DNA of 64,000 nucleotides, from contig NZ_AKJS01000072.1 in NCBI RefSeq assembly GCF_000282215.1, positions 23,104-87,103 of the forward strand, written 5' to 3'. The number at the start of each line of letters is the position of its first letter. Position 1 is the first letter of the stretch. Below are positions 8,656-17,862 of the stretch, in pieces. Both the position numbers and the translations under genes were made by a program. The notes beneath the pieces were generated by a model that did not search any database, was not told where the DNA came from, and saw only the letters and a program-made list of their open reading frames with translations. The stretch is from Pseudomonas sp. GM21. Lineage in GTDB: Bacteria > Pseudomonadota > Gammaproteobacteria > Pseudomonadales > Pseudomonadaceae.

Positions 8656-9750
8656 ATGAATATGAAGGTGAGAGCCGCAGTGGCTCATGGAAACGGACTG
8701 CCCCTGACAATTGAAGATGTTCACCTCAGGCCCCCGGCCGACGACGAGGTGCTGGTCGAACTGAAAGCTTCCGGGCTCTGCCATACCGACCTCTTCATTA
8801 ACGAAGGTAAATTCCCCCTGAAGCTTCCGGCCATTCTTGGTCACGAGGGTTCAGGCGTGGTCCTGGAGTGCGGCAAGGACGTGAAGAACGTGAAAGCTGG
8901 TGATCACGTCATTCTCAACAACGTCCCCCATTGCGGACATTGCCGGTGCTGCCGCTCAGACTTCACCAACTATTGCGAAGACATCGCGCTGGCGCGCCTG
9001 CGTCCGTCTGCGTTCACCTGGAATGGAGAACCACTGATGACCATGGGGCAGGCTGCAACCTTCGCCAGCCATACCGTGCTGCGCAGTTACAACCTGACGG
9101 TAATTCCCAACGAAATGCCGTTCGAATCCGCCGCGTTGGTGCCCTGTGGGGTGATGACAGGCGTAGGGGCTGTCTTGTTCAACGCCAAAGTCCGAAGTGG
9201 CAGTTCAGTGCTCGTCTGGGGCATCGGCTCCATCGGTCTGAACGTGTTGCAATCAGCCAGGCTCGCAGGCGCCGGGCGCATCATTGCAATCGACACCTGC
9301 GCCAGCAAGGAACAGGCAGCCCGCCTGTTTGGCGCAACCGATTTCATCAACCCCAATGACCTTGACGAGCCTCTGGCCCAGCACATCACGACACTTCTGG
9401 GCGGTTCGGCGGACTACGCATTCGAGTGCGTGGGCAACGTGGAGGTGCTCAAGCAAGCCGTGGAACTGGTAAACCCTTTCTGGGGCGTCTGCCTGGCAGT
9501 GGGCGTACCGCCCTTCAACCAGCAGATCAGCTTGCCTGCTACATCCTTCTATTTCGGACGCACCGTTCGCGGCACCTTCATCGGTGACGCCAACCCGGTC
9601 ACTGATACACCGAAGATTCTTGATTGGTACCGCCAAGGCAAACTCCGCCTGGATGAACTCGTCACCCATCGCTTGGCGCAGGACGAGATCAACCAAGGTT
9701 TTGAGCTGATGAAACGTGGCGAGTCCATACGCTCTGTGATCGTTTACTAG
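8656..9750 (+). CDS. Zinc-dependent alcohol dehydrogenase (MDR superfamily)
   Basis: The 364-residue product has both zinc sites of a classical alcohol dehydrogenase. The catalytic ligands C42 and H63-E64 lie in GLCHTD and GHEGSG. The structural zinc cysteines are C93, C96, C99 and C107. The NAD-binding motif is GIGSIG (about 194-199). A GGGGAA-like ribosome site precedes the ATG. It would oxidise a primary or allylic/benzylic alcohol to an aldehyde with NAD+. It is a paralogue of the enzyme at 46794-47900. The substrate is presumably an intermediate of the local oxidation route. Confidence 0.9.
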   Translation: MNMKVRAAVAHGNGLPLTIEDVHLRPPADDEVLVELKASGLCHTDLFINEGKFPLKLPAILGHEGSGVVLECGKDVKNVKAGDHVILNNVPHCGHCRCCRSDFTNYCEDIALARLRPSAFTWNGEPLMTMGQAATFASHTVLRSYNLTVIPNEMPFESAALVPCGVMTGVGAVLFNAKVRSGSSVLVWGIGSIGLNVLQSARLAGAGRIIAIDTCASKEQAARLFGATDFINPNDLDEPLAQHITTLLGGSADYAFECVGNVEVLKQAVELVNPFWGVCLAVGVPPFNQQISLPATSFYFGRTVRGTFIGDANPVTDTPKILDWYRQGKLRLDELVTHRLAQDEINQGFELMKRGESIRSVIVY

Positions 9751-9776
9751 TCTGCATTACCCACGAGGAATTGCCC

Positions 9777-10175
9777 ATGGAACTCATCGAAACACTGGCG
9801 GCCGAACGTGATATTCGCCAACTGATCGCACGCTATGCGCAATTGGCTGATGACCCGGACGCAGCAGGCTTTGCTGCGCTGTTTACCACCGACGGTGTTC
9901 TTTCATTGCCTGGAAAGCAATGCGCAGGCCAAGCCGAAATCGAGCAATGGCTGCAGGCCACATTGAAAGCCGGCAAGACCCGCCATCTGTTCATGAATCC
10001 GCTCATCGAAGTGACTTCGCCTGCACAAGCGTCCGGCAGCATGGACATGCTGATCCTTCGCGCCGGCGACTCGGGCTGGGCACTGGGTGCCACCCTGCGC
10101 TACACAGACCGCTATGTGCATACCGAACAAGGCTGGAAGTTTGCCGAGCGCAGTCTCCAACCCATGATGCCTTGA
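9777..10175 (+). CDS. SnoaL/NTF2-like small protein
   Basis: The product is 132 residues. The ATG at 9777 was chosen over an upstream TTG because a GAGGAA site lies seven bases before it. The sequence ETLAAERDIRQLIARYAQLADD, followed by FAALFTTDGVLSLPG, is the typical first helix and strand of the NTF2-like/SnoaL fold, a cone-shaped pocket used by ketosteroid isomerases, dehydratases and epoxide hydrolases. The tail (RYTDRYVHTEQGWKFAERSL) is also typical. The reaction cannot be deduced. It sits between the alcohol dehydrogenase and aldo/keto reductase with short gaps, so it is probably one operon. Confidence 0.75.
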   Translation: MELIETLAAERDIRQLIARYAQLADDPDAAGFAALFTTDGVLSLPGKQCAGQAEIEQWLQATLKAGKTRHLFMNPLIEVTSPAQASGSMDMLILRAGDSGWALGATLRYTDRYVHTEQGWKFAERSLQPMMP

Positions 10176-10202
10176 GCAACCAACGTCATTACTGGAACCC
10201 AA

Positions 10203-11186
10203 ATGAATTACGTGAAACTTGGCAACACCGGTCTTGAAGTCTCATCGCTGGCCTTAGGCTGCATGACTTACGGCGCACCTGATCGAGGGGCACAGTCCTG
10301 GACGCTGGACGAAGAAAAGAGCCGACCACTGATCCGGCAGGCAATAGAGAGCGGTATCAACTTTTTCGACACCGCCAATATCTACTCCGACGGCAACTCG
10401 GAGGAAATTCTCGGCCGTGCCCTGCGCGATTTCGCTCAACGCGATGAGGTGGTGATTGCCACCAAGGTCTACTTCAACTCACGGCGCGCGTCCAATGTCA
10501 GCGGTTTGTCGCGTAAAGCTATTTTCAACGAAATAGACAACAGCCTCAAGCGGCTGGGCACCGACTATATCGACCTGTACCAGATCCATCGCTGGGACTA
10601 CCGCACGCCCATCGAAGAAACCCTCGAAGCCCTCCACGACCTCGTCAAAGCAGGCAAGGTTTTGCATATCGGTGCTTCGTCCATGTACGCCTGGCAATTC
10701 GCCAAAGCCTTGCACACCTCGCAGCGCCACGGCTGGACCCCGTTCGTGTCAATGCAGAACCAGCTGAACCTCATCAGCCGGGAAGAAGAACGGGAAATGA
10801 TCCCGCTGTGCCGGGATGCGGGCATCGCGGTAATCCCCTGGAGCCCACTGGCACGCGGGCGGTTGACGCGAGATTGGGATCAGAGCAGCGATCGCGCAGA
10901 ACGCGATGACGCCGCCAAAGCCTATTACACCCAACATACAGCCGAGTCTGATCGCAAGGTGGTCGAAGCGGTGGCCACTATCGCTGCCGAACGGAATGTA
11001 CCGCGGGCTCAAGTCGCGCTGGCCTGGGTCATCCAGAGCGCTGGAATTACCGCGCCGCTGATCGGCGCCTCGAAGCCCCATCATCTGACCGATGCCATCG
11101 CCGCGCTGAGCCTGCAATTGACCACTGAAGAACGGCAGCGCCTGGAAGGGCCGTACCTTCCGCATGCGGTGGTTGGTTTCAACTGA
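10203..11186 (+). CDS. Aldo/keto reductase
   Basis: The 327-residue product is an aldo/keto reductase of the YajO/Tas-like group. It shows the catalytic tetrad in context: Asp in NFFDTAN, Tyr in IYSDGNSEE, Lys in ATKVYF and His in QIHRWDYRTP. The coenzyme region PLIGASKPHHL near the end binds NADP(H). It would reduce an aldehyde or ketone or oxidise the alcohol. It is very similar throughout to the enzyme at 42994-43974, indicating duplication within this region. Spacing to the SnoaL-like gene is 27 bases. Confidence 0.9.
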   Translation: MNYVKLGNTGLEVSSLALGCMTYGAPDRGAQSWTLDEEKSRPLIRQAIESGINFFDTANIYSDGNSEEILGRALRDFAQRDEVVIATKVYFNSRRASNVSGLSRKAIFNEIDNSLKRLGTDYIDLYQIHRWDYRTPIEETLEALHDLVKAGKVLHIGASSMYAWQFAKALHTSQRHGWTPFVSMQNQLNLISREEEREMIPLCRDAGIAVIPWSPLARGRLTRDWDQSSDRAERDDAAKAYYTQHTAESDRKVVEAVATIAAERNVPRAQVALAWVIQSAGITAPLIGASKPHHLTDAIAALSLQLTTEERQRLEGPYLPHAVVGFN

Positions 11187-11352
11187 GTAACACGTACCGC
11201 ATCAAAGTTGGCAGGCGCCTCCCGGCGCCGAGCTAACCGCATGCTGCCTCCCCTGATAGAGTGTCGACCACCCAAACCGGCATCCCATGTCGCCCGGGAG
11301 CCGATCACTCAAATCCAACTTTCCTGTCAATTATCCCAGGTTCCTTGCTGCC

Positions 11353-12288
11353 ATGAAATTTCACCAGCTACGCGCATTGTTGGCTATCTGTGAAAGCGGC
11401 AGTATTCAGGAAGCCTCCAGGACGCTGCACATTTCCCAACCTTCGCTATCGCGCAGTATCAAGGAGCTTGAGGCGGAACTGGGGGTAAGCCTGTTGGTGC
11501 GCTCGAACCGCGGCATCACACTCACGCAGTACGGTGAACATCTAGTCACTCGGGCACGACTGATCGTCGAGGAAGTTCGCCGGGCCAAACACGAGATCGA
11601 AACACTCAAGGGCTCTATGGACGGCAGTGTCACGCTCGGGGTTTCACCCGTGACCCCAAGCACACGGTTCGTCGATTGCGTGGCCCGGTTCCGTCAACGC
11701 CACCCTCAAGTCCGTTTGCAGATCGAAGAGCTGCGCCCGAATAAATTGATCGAAGGACTGCGTGAGGGACGACTGGATCTGGTGCTCACCTCGTATGGCG
11801 GCGCACGCAAACTGGAAGGTTTCGAATGCGTGGAGCTGTACCAGGAGCCGGGTGCTCTGGCCGTTCGCAAGGATCACCCCAAAAGCGATTTACGCACATT
11901 ACATGACATCCGTAATCTGGACTGGATATTGCCTGACCGCATTGAAGACTCACCGCTCGCCGAGATGTTCGCCGAACAACGACTGGCGCCACCGGACAAC
12001 CTGATGACCTGCTCTTCCCTGGTCATGTACCTGGAGTTGGCCACGCGTACGGACGCCGTCAGTTTCTGGGCCAGGCGCGGGATGGCGTTGGGTGATTTAC
12101 GCAATCACCTGCAGGTCTTGCAGGTGATTGAACCTGTACCATCGTTTACCTTTTCCATGGTTAGCCGCGAAACCGGGCTTCTCACCCGCGAAGCTGCCGC
12201 CCTGGCAGAAGACATCGTCTACGAGTTTTACGGCAACCGCTGTGCCATTGGGCAGCCCCAGGCGACTCACGAAGTACTGGCCGACTGA
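11353..12288 (+). CDS. LysR family transcriptional regulator
   Basis: The 311-residue product begins MKFHQLRALLAICESGSIQE, the usual LysR N-terminus. The winged helix-turn-helix includes ASRTLHISQPSLSRSIKELE and runs to about residue 60. The remainder fits the periplasmic-binding-protein-like effector domain. The start at 11353 matches the family length. It stands just before a rightward amidohydrolase and MFS transporter pair and is likely their regulator. The 166 bases upstream separate it from the aldo/keto reductase. Confidence 0.9.
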   Translation: MKFHQLRALLAICESGSIQEASRTLHISQPSLSRSIKELEAELGVSLLVRSNRGITLTQYGEHLVTRARLIVEEVRRAKHEIETLKGSMDGSVTLGVSPVTPSTRFVDCVARFRQRHPQVRLQIEELRPNKLIEGLREGRLDLVLTSYGGARKLEGFECVELYQEPGALAVRKDHPKSDLRTLHDIRNLDWILPDRIEDSPLAEMFAEQRLAPPDNLMTCSSLVMYLELATRTDAVSFWARRGMALGDLRNHLQVLQVIEPVPSFTFSMVSRETGLLTREAAALAEDIVYEFYGNRCAIGQPQATHEVLAD

Positions 12289-12404
12289 ACTCACTGCATG
12301 TTCGCCATACAAAAGCGCTATGCCTATACCCATAGACGATTACTCCACTGCGCCAGAGCTTGGCATGCTGCGAATCACCCGCCTTACTCAACGGAGATTC
12401 CGGC

Positions 12405-13598
12405 ATGTCCCAGCAACCCCTTGGTCTTCTTCCCGAAATCGTGGCAATGCAATCCGATTTTGCCGCCATTCGCCAACACATACACCAATATCCCGAACTG
12501 GGTTTCGAGGAGCGCGAAACCAGCAAACTGGTGGCCACTTACTTGCGTCAATGGGGTTACCAGGTCCATGAGGGCGTTGGCGCAACCGGTGTCGTCGGCG
12601 TCCTGAAGGCCGGTGAAGGAACGCGCGCCATCGGCTTGCGCGCCGACATGGATGCCCTGCCCATCGAGGAAGACAATGGCCTGCCTTATCAGAGCAAACA
12701 CATCGGCAAGATGCACGCCTGTGGGCACGACGGGCATACGGCAACGTTACTGTGCGCCGCCCGCTACCTGGCCGAGCATCGAAGCTTCAACGGTACGCTC
12801 AACCTGATTTTCCAACCGGCGGAGGAAACCCTTGGCGGCGCCTTGCGCATGATTGAAGACGGTCTTTTCGAGCGTTTTCCCTGCGATGCCGTGTATGCGC
12901 TGCACAATGCCCCCGGATTGCCCGTGGGCTGCTTTTCCGCTCGCAGCGGTACGCTGGGAGCGTCGTCGGACCAGGCAGTCATTCGCCTGATCGGCCAAGG
13001 TGGCCATGGTGCAATGCCTCACCTGGCCAGAGACCCGATCGTTGCAGCCGCCGAAATGGTGCTGGCCCTGCAAACCATCGTGTCCCGCAGCATAGCGGCG
13101 ACCGAAGCCGCGGTCATTACCGTCGGTGCCCTGAACGCTGGGGACGCGCCCAACGTGATTCCCGCCCATGCCACGCTCAAACTCAGCATCCGGGCAGTCG
13201 ACCCACAGGTGCGCGCACAATTGAAGCAGCGCATTAATGAGGTCGCTCAAGGCGTGGCAATGATCCATGGCATGGACCTGGAAATGGATTATCGCCCTCT
13301 GGTTTCTTGCCTGAACAACAGCGAGACGGAAACCCTCCTGGCGCGCCGGGTCATCACTGAGCTGGTGGGACAGAAGAATCTCCTCACCAGCCCCGGCAAA
13401 AGCAGTTTCGGCAGCGAAGATTTCGCCTGGATGCTTGAACGTAAACCCGGCTGCTACGTTGCGATCGGTAATGGCGACGGCGCTGCCACCGGCTGCGAGG
13501 TCCATGCCCTGCACAATCCGGGTTATGACTTCAACGATCAGGTCATCGCCTATGGCGCCAGCTATTGGGCCCGCCTGGTACAGACCTACCTGGTTTGA
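12405..13598 (+). CDS. M20 family amidohydrolase/aminoacylase
   Basis: The 397-residue product starts at an ATG preceded by ACGGAG. It has family signatures: HQYPELGFEE near the N-terminus, LRADMDALP, and the metal-binding MHACGHDGHTA, with FQPAEE further on. The dimerisation domain carries the GGHGAMPH motif. The group includes hippurate hydrolase and IAA-amino acid hydrolases, which release an acid from an N-acyl amino acid. It is followed at 36 bases by an MFS transporter, so uptake and cleavage of an acyl-amino-acid conjugate is a reasonable guess. Confidence 0.88.
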   Translation: MSQQPLGLLPEIVAMQSDFAAIRQHIHQYPELGFEERETSKLVATYLRQWGYQVHEGVGATGVVGVLKAGEGTRAIGLRADMDALPIEEDNGLPYQSKHIGKMHACGHDGHTATLLCAARYLAEHRSFNGTLNLIFQPAEETLGGALRMIEDGLFERFPCDAVYALHNAPGLPVGCFSARSGTLGASSDQAVIRLIGQGGHGAMPHLARDPIVAAAEMVLALQTIVSRSIAATEAAVITVGALNAGDAPNVIPAHATLKLSIRAVDPQVRAQLKQRINEVAQGVAMIHGMDLEMDYRPLVSCLNNSETETLLARRVITELVGQKNLLTSPGKSSFGSEDFAWMLERKPGCYVAIGNGDGAATGCEVHALHNPGYDFNDQVIAYGASYWARLVQTYLV

Positions 13599-13634
13599 CG
13601 TTTGCCCCTCCAGTATCGCCAGGAGGCGAACGAC

Positions 13635-14948
13635 ATGACCCAAGGCCTAAAGAAACGTCAGATCATCGTGGCACTGCTGATGGCGGTGATGATCATCAGT
13701 GCACTGGATAAAACCATTTTCGCCTTCGCCGGTGTGCAAATCATCGATGAACTGAAGCTGACACCCGAACAATATGGCATGGTCGGCAGTGCTTTTTTCC
13801 TGCTGTATTCCTTGAGCGGGATCATGGTGGGTTTTTTGGCCAATCGCTGCCCGACGCGCTGGATCCTGGTCGGTATGTCACTGGTCTGGATGGCGGCACA
13901 AGCGATGGTTGCATTCAGCAGTCAGCTTACAACGCTGATTGCCAGCCGGGTGCTACTCGGTGCTGGCACGGGCCCTGCGACTGCAGTCACGCAACATGCG
14001 GCATTCAAGTGGTACAAACCCTCCGAACGCATGCTTCCGTCTTCGCTGATCTACACATCGATCATGATCGGCAGCTTGATCGGCGCACTGATACTGCCTT
14101 TGGCCATTGAACGATTCGGCTGGCGCATGGCCTACCTGACGCTGGCTGCTGCGGGATGCCTATGGATGCTGCTGTGGCTGGCGTTTGGCTGTGAAGGCAA
14201 TCAGCACAGCGAGGTTGACACTGCACTGCCTGACACCCAGGCGGTCGCCTACCGTCGGCTGTTGTTGAATCGCACATTCATCTGCCTGACCCTGCTGGCG
14301 TTCTTCTGCTACACCCCCGCTGCCCTCGGCTTCAGCTGGACGATCGTTTACCTGAAAAAGGGGATCGGACTTCAGACCGAGGCGCTCAGCGCCTATCTGT
14401 TGAGCATGACGACGCTGGCGATCGTCAGTGGGTTGATGATTCCAGCTTTTGCTCAGCGGGCTTATAAACGGGGTGCCAGCGTGTTCCGGGCGCTGGTTGC
14501 ACCGCCGTTACTCTGTTGTGTTTCAGGTGGTGCGATGTTGGCCATGATCGCAATGAGCAGCCAACCCGGCGTCAAGCTGGCCCTGATGTTTCTGGCAACC
14601 GCGTTGCTGGCTGCATTGCCAAGCTTCAGCATGACCCTGATTGCCTATTTCACCCCGACGCAGCAAAGGGGATCGCTGCTGGCTATCCACAATGCCGTGC
14701 AAACCTCATCTGGCATCGTGACCCCCGCCCTGGTTGGGCAGCTGATTGCATTGAGCGGTAATGACATCGCCCATGGATTCGAAACTGCAATCGCAAGCTT
14801 TGGTATCTGTACACTGGCCGTCGCGCTGCTCGGCTTTGTCGGGATCAATCCCCATCTCACTCGACAGCAAATTCTGGGCGCCGGCGACGAAGGTGGGCAG
14901 GCATTGGCTGACCGCGAACAACTAGCCCCGTCACTTGGAAGGAGTTGA
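13635..14948 (+). CDS. MFS transporter
   Basis: The 437-residue product is very hydrophobic, with about 12 predicted membrane helices. The first runs through IIVALLMAVMIISALDKTIF, and the loop 2-3 region VGFLANRCPTRW is a degenerate MFS motif. It resembles the anion:cation symporter type of bacterial aromatic- and organic-acid carriers. An AGGAGG ribosome site lies upstream. It follows the M20 amidohydrolase and probably imports that enzyme's substrate. It is followed by a hairpin between convergent genes. Confidence 0.85.
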   Translation: MTQGLKKRQIIVALLMAVMIISALDKTIFAFAGVQIIDELKLTPEQYGMVGSAFFLLYSLSGIMVGFLANRCPTRWILVGMSLVWMAAQAMVAFSSQLTTLIASRVLLGAGTGPATAVTQHAAFKWYKPSERMLPSSLIYTSIMIGSLIGALILPLAIERFGWRMAYLTLAAAGCLWMLLWLAFGCEGNQHSEVDTALPDTQAVAYRRLLLNRTFICLTLLAFFCYTPAALGFSWTIVYLKKGIGLQTEALSAYLLSMTTLAIVSGLMIPAFAQRAYKRGASVFRALVAPPLLCCVSGGAMLAMIAMSSQPGVKLALMFLATALLAALPSFSMTLIAYFTPTQQRGSLLAIHNAVQTSSGIVTPALVGQLIALSGNDIAHGFETAIASFGICTLAVALLGFVGINPHLTRQQILGAGDEGGQALADREQLAPSLGRS

Positions 14949-14973
14949 GCCTTCCAGGACAGTACACGGACAG

Positions 14974-14997
14974 GCGCCGTCGACCACCGGACGGCGC
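14974..14997. terminator. Hairpin between convergent genes
   Basis: GCGCCGTC and GACGGCGC form a perfect 8-base stem with an 8-base loop, in the short gap between the rightward MFS gene and the leftward MDR gene. No clear T-run follows on either strand, so the terminator call rests on stem and position. Confidence 0.45.
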
Positions 14998-15009
14998 TGC
15001 ACAGTATGA

Positions 15010-16050
15010 TCAACGGCTAGCCGTGAGCTGATGCACCTGCTGACCGATATTGCGCCCCTCGACCAAGGAGTTGATGGCTTCATGCAGGTTTTCCAGCCCC
15101 TGGACCACGTTGCAGGGTTGAACCAGCTTGCCTTCGCGGTACCACTGCCCCACTTGGGCCATGAACTCGGGCAGCCTGTGGTAATGCACATGAGCCAGGA
15201 AACCACGCACCTCAAGCTGTCGGTTCACCACGGTCATGAGATTGGCCCCGGGCACCTCGCCCCCACCGTTGTACTGCGCCACCTGGCCACACATCGCCAC
15301 TCGACCGAAATCACGCAATAGCGCGAACGCTGCTCGCTGCACGGCACCCCCTACATTTTCAAAATAACTGTTCACGCCTTGCGGGCATGCCTGTGCCAGG
15401 CGCTCGGTAAAGTCGGCGGCCTTGTAATCCACGCAATCATCGAAACCGAACTGATCGCGAACGTATTGGCACTTCGTCGCACCGCCGGCAATACCAACGA
15501 CTCGCGCGCCCAAGGCCTTGGCAAACTGACCGGCAGCACTGCCCACCGCTCCGGCCGCGACAGAAATCAACACCGTCTCGCCGGGTACTGGACGGCAAAT
15601 ATCGGTGATACCCAGCCAGGCGGTGAACCCGGTAATTCCCAGGATGCCCAGGTAGTGCAGAGGCTCGCCAACGTCGGGTTCCAGCACCTGAAGCCCAACA
15701 CAGCGGCTTGGATCGATGCGCTGGTAGCGTTGGCGGGTGCCGCCGAACAAGCGTACCAGCACGCCTTCGCCGTACTGATCAGAAAGGCTGCTGAAGACCC
15801 GGCCAATACTGGCGGAAGCAGGCAAGCGATCTCCTGGCGGCACGGTGAGAACATATCCCGCAGCACTGTCCAGCATGCCGCGGCTTCCCGCATCGATGGC
15901 CTGATAAAGAATTTCTACCAGAATCTGTCCGGATCGCAGTTCGGGTACAGGTTCGGTGACCAGATCAAAAATATCGGCTGGCAGCACTCCAGGATCCGGA
16001 ACGCGGTTCAGACGGACGATGATGTTGTCCGGCATCGACGACAGGGACAT
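15010..16050 (-). CDS. NADP-dependent MDR reductase (leukotriene B4 12-hydroxydehydrogenase/CurA-like)
   Basis: The 346-residue product begins at an ATG with an excellent GGAGGTGGA ribosome site. It is a zinc-free medium-chain reductase. The N-terminal GroES-like part has NRVPDPGVLPADIFDL, and the NADPH Rossmann domain has AAGAVGSAAGQFAKALGARV, followed by VVGIAGG. The YFENVGG stretch is characteristic of the alkenal/one oxidoreductase group, which reduces alpha,beta-unsaturated carbonyls. It is transcribed away from the CoA ligase operon, sharing a 252-base promoter region. The substrate may be an enone of the pathway. Confidence 0.85.
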   Translation of the reverse strand: MSLSSMPDNIIVRLNRVPDPGVLPADIFDLVTEPVPELRSGQILVEILYQAIDAGSRGMLDSAAGYVLTVPPGDRLPASASIGRVFSSLSDQYGEGVLVRLFGGTRQRYQRIDPSRCVGLQVLEPDVGEPLHYLGILGITGFTAWLGITDICRPVPGETVLISVAAGAVGSAAGQFAKALGARVVGIAGGATKCQYVRDQFGFDDCVDYKAADFTERLAQACPQGVNSYFENVGGAVQRAAFALLRDFGRVAMCGQVAQYNGGGEVPGANLMTVVNRQLEVRGFLAHVHYHRLPEFMAQVGQWYREGKLVQPCNVVQGLENLHEAINSLVEGRNIGQQVHQLTASR

Positions 16051-16302
16051 TCTCCACCTCCAATTGTATTTATTGTACGAATTGTATATATGATAAAGCG
16101 GGAATATTAAAAAACGCATTTTTTCAAGCCGCACAGCGCGAGCCTTGCCACAGCCCACGTACTGCATGGGATTCTCGGGTAAGCAGGTGAAAAAATCGAT
16201 GGGAAAGAATTTGCTTAATCATACAGCTCATTGATATGATAATTTCATCAGCACTTGCCATGCCTCCCTGGGGCGAATGGACCACAACATGAGAGCACGC
16301 TT
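16051..16302. promoter_or_regulatory. Divergent promoter region with operator-like element
   Basis: This gene-free stretch between the leftward MDR reductase and rightward acyl-CoA operon is AT-rich. It contains GCTCAT-TGAT-ATGATA at 16226-16241 (TCAT-N4-ATGA core) and a lone ATGATA half-site at 16090-16095. These match the recurrent motif described in the summary. Confidence 0.4.
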
Positions 16303-17832
16303 ATGACGCTTGACCTTGCATTGAGAATCCGCAGCGTACTTGCGCTTGCCCCGGAATCGCCGGCACTGGAGTACAAGCAGCGCTGGTACTCATGGGCCGA
16401 GATGTCATCGTTGATGACTCAAGCCAATGACCTGCTGACCAATGCAGGCCTGGGTGAAGGTGCACCGATAGGCATTCTGCTGCGCAATCGCCCAGCCCAC
16501 GTAAGCGTGCTTTTGCAAATCCTGGCTTCACGGCGTTGTGTGGTGACCCTCAACCCCTTTCAGTCGGCCGAAAAAATTGCCCATGACCTGGAAGCGACCC
16601 AGATCGGTGCACTGATTGCCGATGAGCAGGACTGGCAGGCACCCGCAATTCAAGCTGCCGCGCAAGCCAAGGGCTGCCTGGGCCTGAGCATCAGCAGTGG
16701 CGACACCTTGACCGTCGCGACCCAACCGGGCGTTGGCATCAAACTTGATCCCGCCACCCTACCCGACCAGCGTGAAACAGCGATCCTGATGCTCTCAAGC
16801 GGTACCACAGGCCCCGCCAAACGCATCGCACTGCCCTACGTCAAATTCGAAGCCTCGCTGTCCGATGCGGCGCATTACGAAGCAGGCAAGGCCACCGACG
16901 GCCTGACCCTGAAAACAAGCCCGGCCATGCTCACCACTCCCTTGGTGCACATTGGCGGCATGTATTTCGCCGTCGCAGCTATCGTCGCTGCCCGGCCGAT
17001 TGTGATCCTCGAGAAATTCTCGGTTCTGGAGTGGAGCCAAGCGGTAGCAACCTATCGCCCGAAAATGGTTTCGTTGCCACCGACAGCCATTCGCATGATC
17101 CTCGATGCCGATGTGGCCAAGAGCGACATCGACAGCCTGCTGGCGATTCGTACCGGCAGCGCTCCGCTTGACCCGGACATGCAGATTGAGTTCGAAACTC
17201 GCTACGACATTCCTTTGCTCGATGCCTATGGCGCCACAGAGTTCGCCGGTGCAGTGGCTGGCTGGAGCCTGCGCGATCACAAAGAGTTTGCTCAGTACAA
17301 GCGCGGTTCGGTAGGACGCGCCCAGCCCGGTTGCGAGGTCCGAATCATCGACCTGGTGACCCACGAGGTGATAGACAACAACAACATCGGACTGCTGGAA
17401 GTGCGCTCGGCACAGGTCGACGCCACCCGCTGGGTACGCACCACTGACCTTGCCGAAATCGACGAAGATGGTTTCATCTTCATTCGTGGACGCTCCGACT
17501 CGGCCATCATCCGTGGCGGCTTCAAGGTGCTGCCACGGGATGTCGAACACGTGCTGCGCGAACATCCGGCAGTCAAGGAAATCTGCGTAGTCGGCCTGCC
17601 TGACCCGCGCTTGGGTGCGGTACCTGTTGCCGCACTGGAAGTCCGTCCGGGGGTCGATCTGGACGAACACCAACTCATCGCGTTTGCCCGAGAAAAACTG
17701 GTGGCCTATCAGGTTCCGGTGCGCTGGATGGTGGTCGACACCTTGCCACGAACGCCGTCACTGAAAATCAGCCAGCACGAAGTGCGCCAGTTGTTCAGCG
17801 CCCCCGAAGTCGCTGCACAAACCGCCGTCTGA
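16303..17832 (+). CDS. Acyl-CoA synthetase / AMP-binding CoA ligase
   Basis: The 509-residue product is an ANL-superfamily acid:CoA ligase. It has the phosphate loop LSSGTTGPAKR (about 164-174), the DAYGATE motif, the adenylate-domain RTTDLAEIDEDGF, and the hinge/A8-A10 region (GRSDSAIIRGGFKV, then PRTPSLKISQHEV with the catalytic-Lys position). The ATG at 16303 gives a normal length. It converts a carboxylic acid, ATP and CoA to acyl-CoA. As the first gene of the long acyl-CoA operon, it probably makes the substrate for the hydratases and dehydrogenases downstream. Confidence 0.9.
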   Translation: MTLDLALRIRSVLALAPESPALEYKQRWYSWAEMSSLMTQANDLLTNAGLGEGAPIGILLRNRPAHVSVLLQILASRRCVVTLNPFQSAEKIAHDLEATQIGALIADEQDWQAPAIQAAAQAKGCLGLSISSGDTLTVATQPGVGIKLDPATLPDQRETAILMLSSGTTGPAKRIALPYVKFEASLSDAAHYEAGKATDGLTLKTSPAMLTTPLVHIGGMYFAVAAIVAARPIVILEKFSVLEWSQAVATYRPKMVSLPPTAIRMILDADVAKSDIDSLLAIRTGSAPLDPDMQIEFETRYDIPLLDAYGATEFAGAVAGWSLRDHKEFAQYKRGSVGRAQPGCEVRIIDLVTHEVIDNNNIGLLEVRSAQVDATRWVRTTDLAEIDEDGFIFIRGRSDSAIIRGGFKVLPRDVEHVLREHPAVKEICVVGLPDPRLGAVPVAALEVRPGVDLDEHQLIAFAREKLVAYQVPVRWMVVDTLPRTPSLKISQHEVRQLFSAPEVAAQTAV

Positions 17833-17862
17833 AACCAACCACCTGGCCGTCCGGAGGGACCC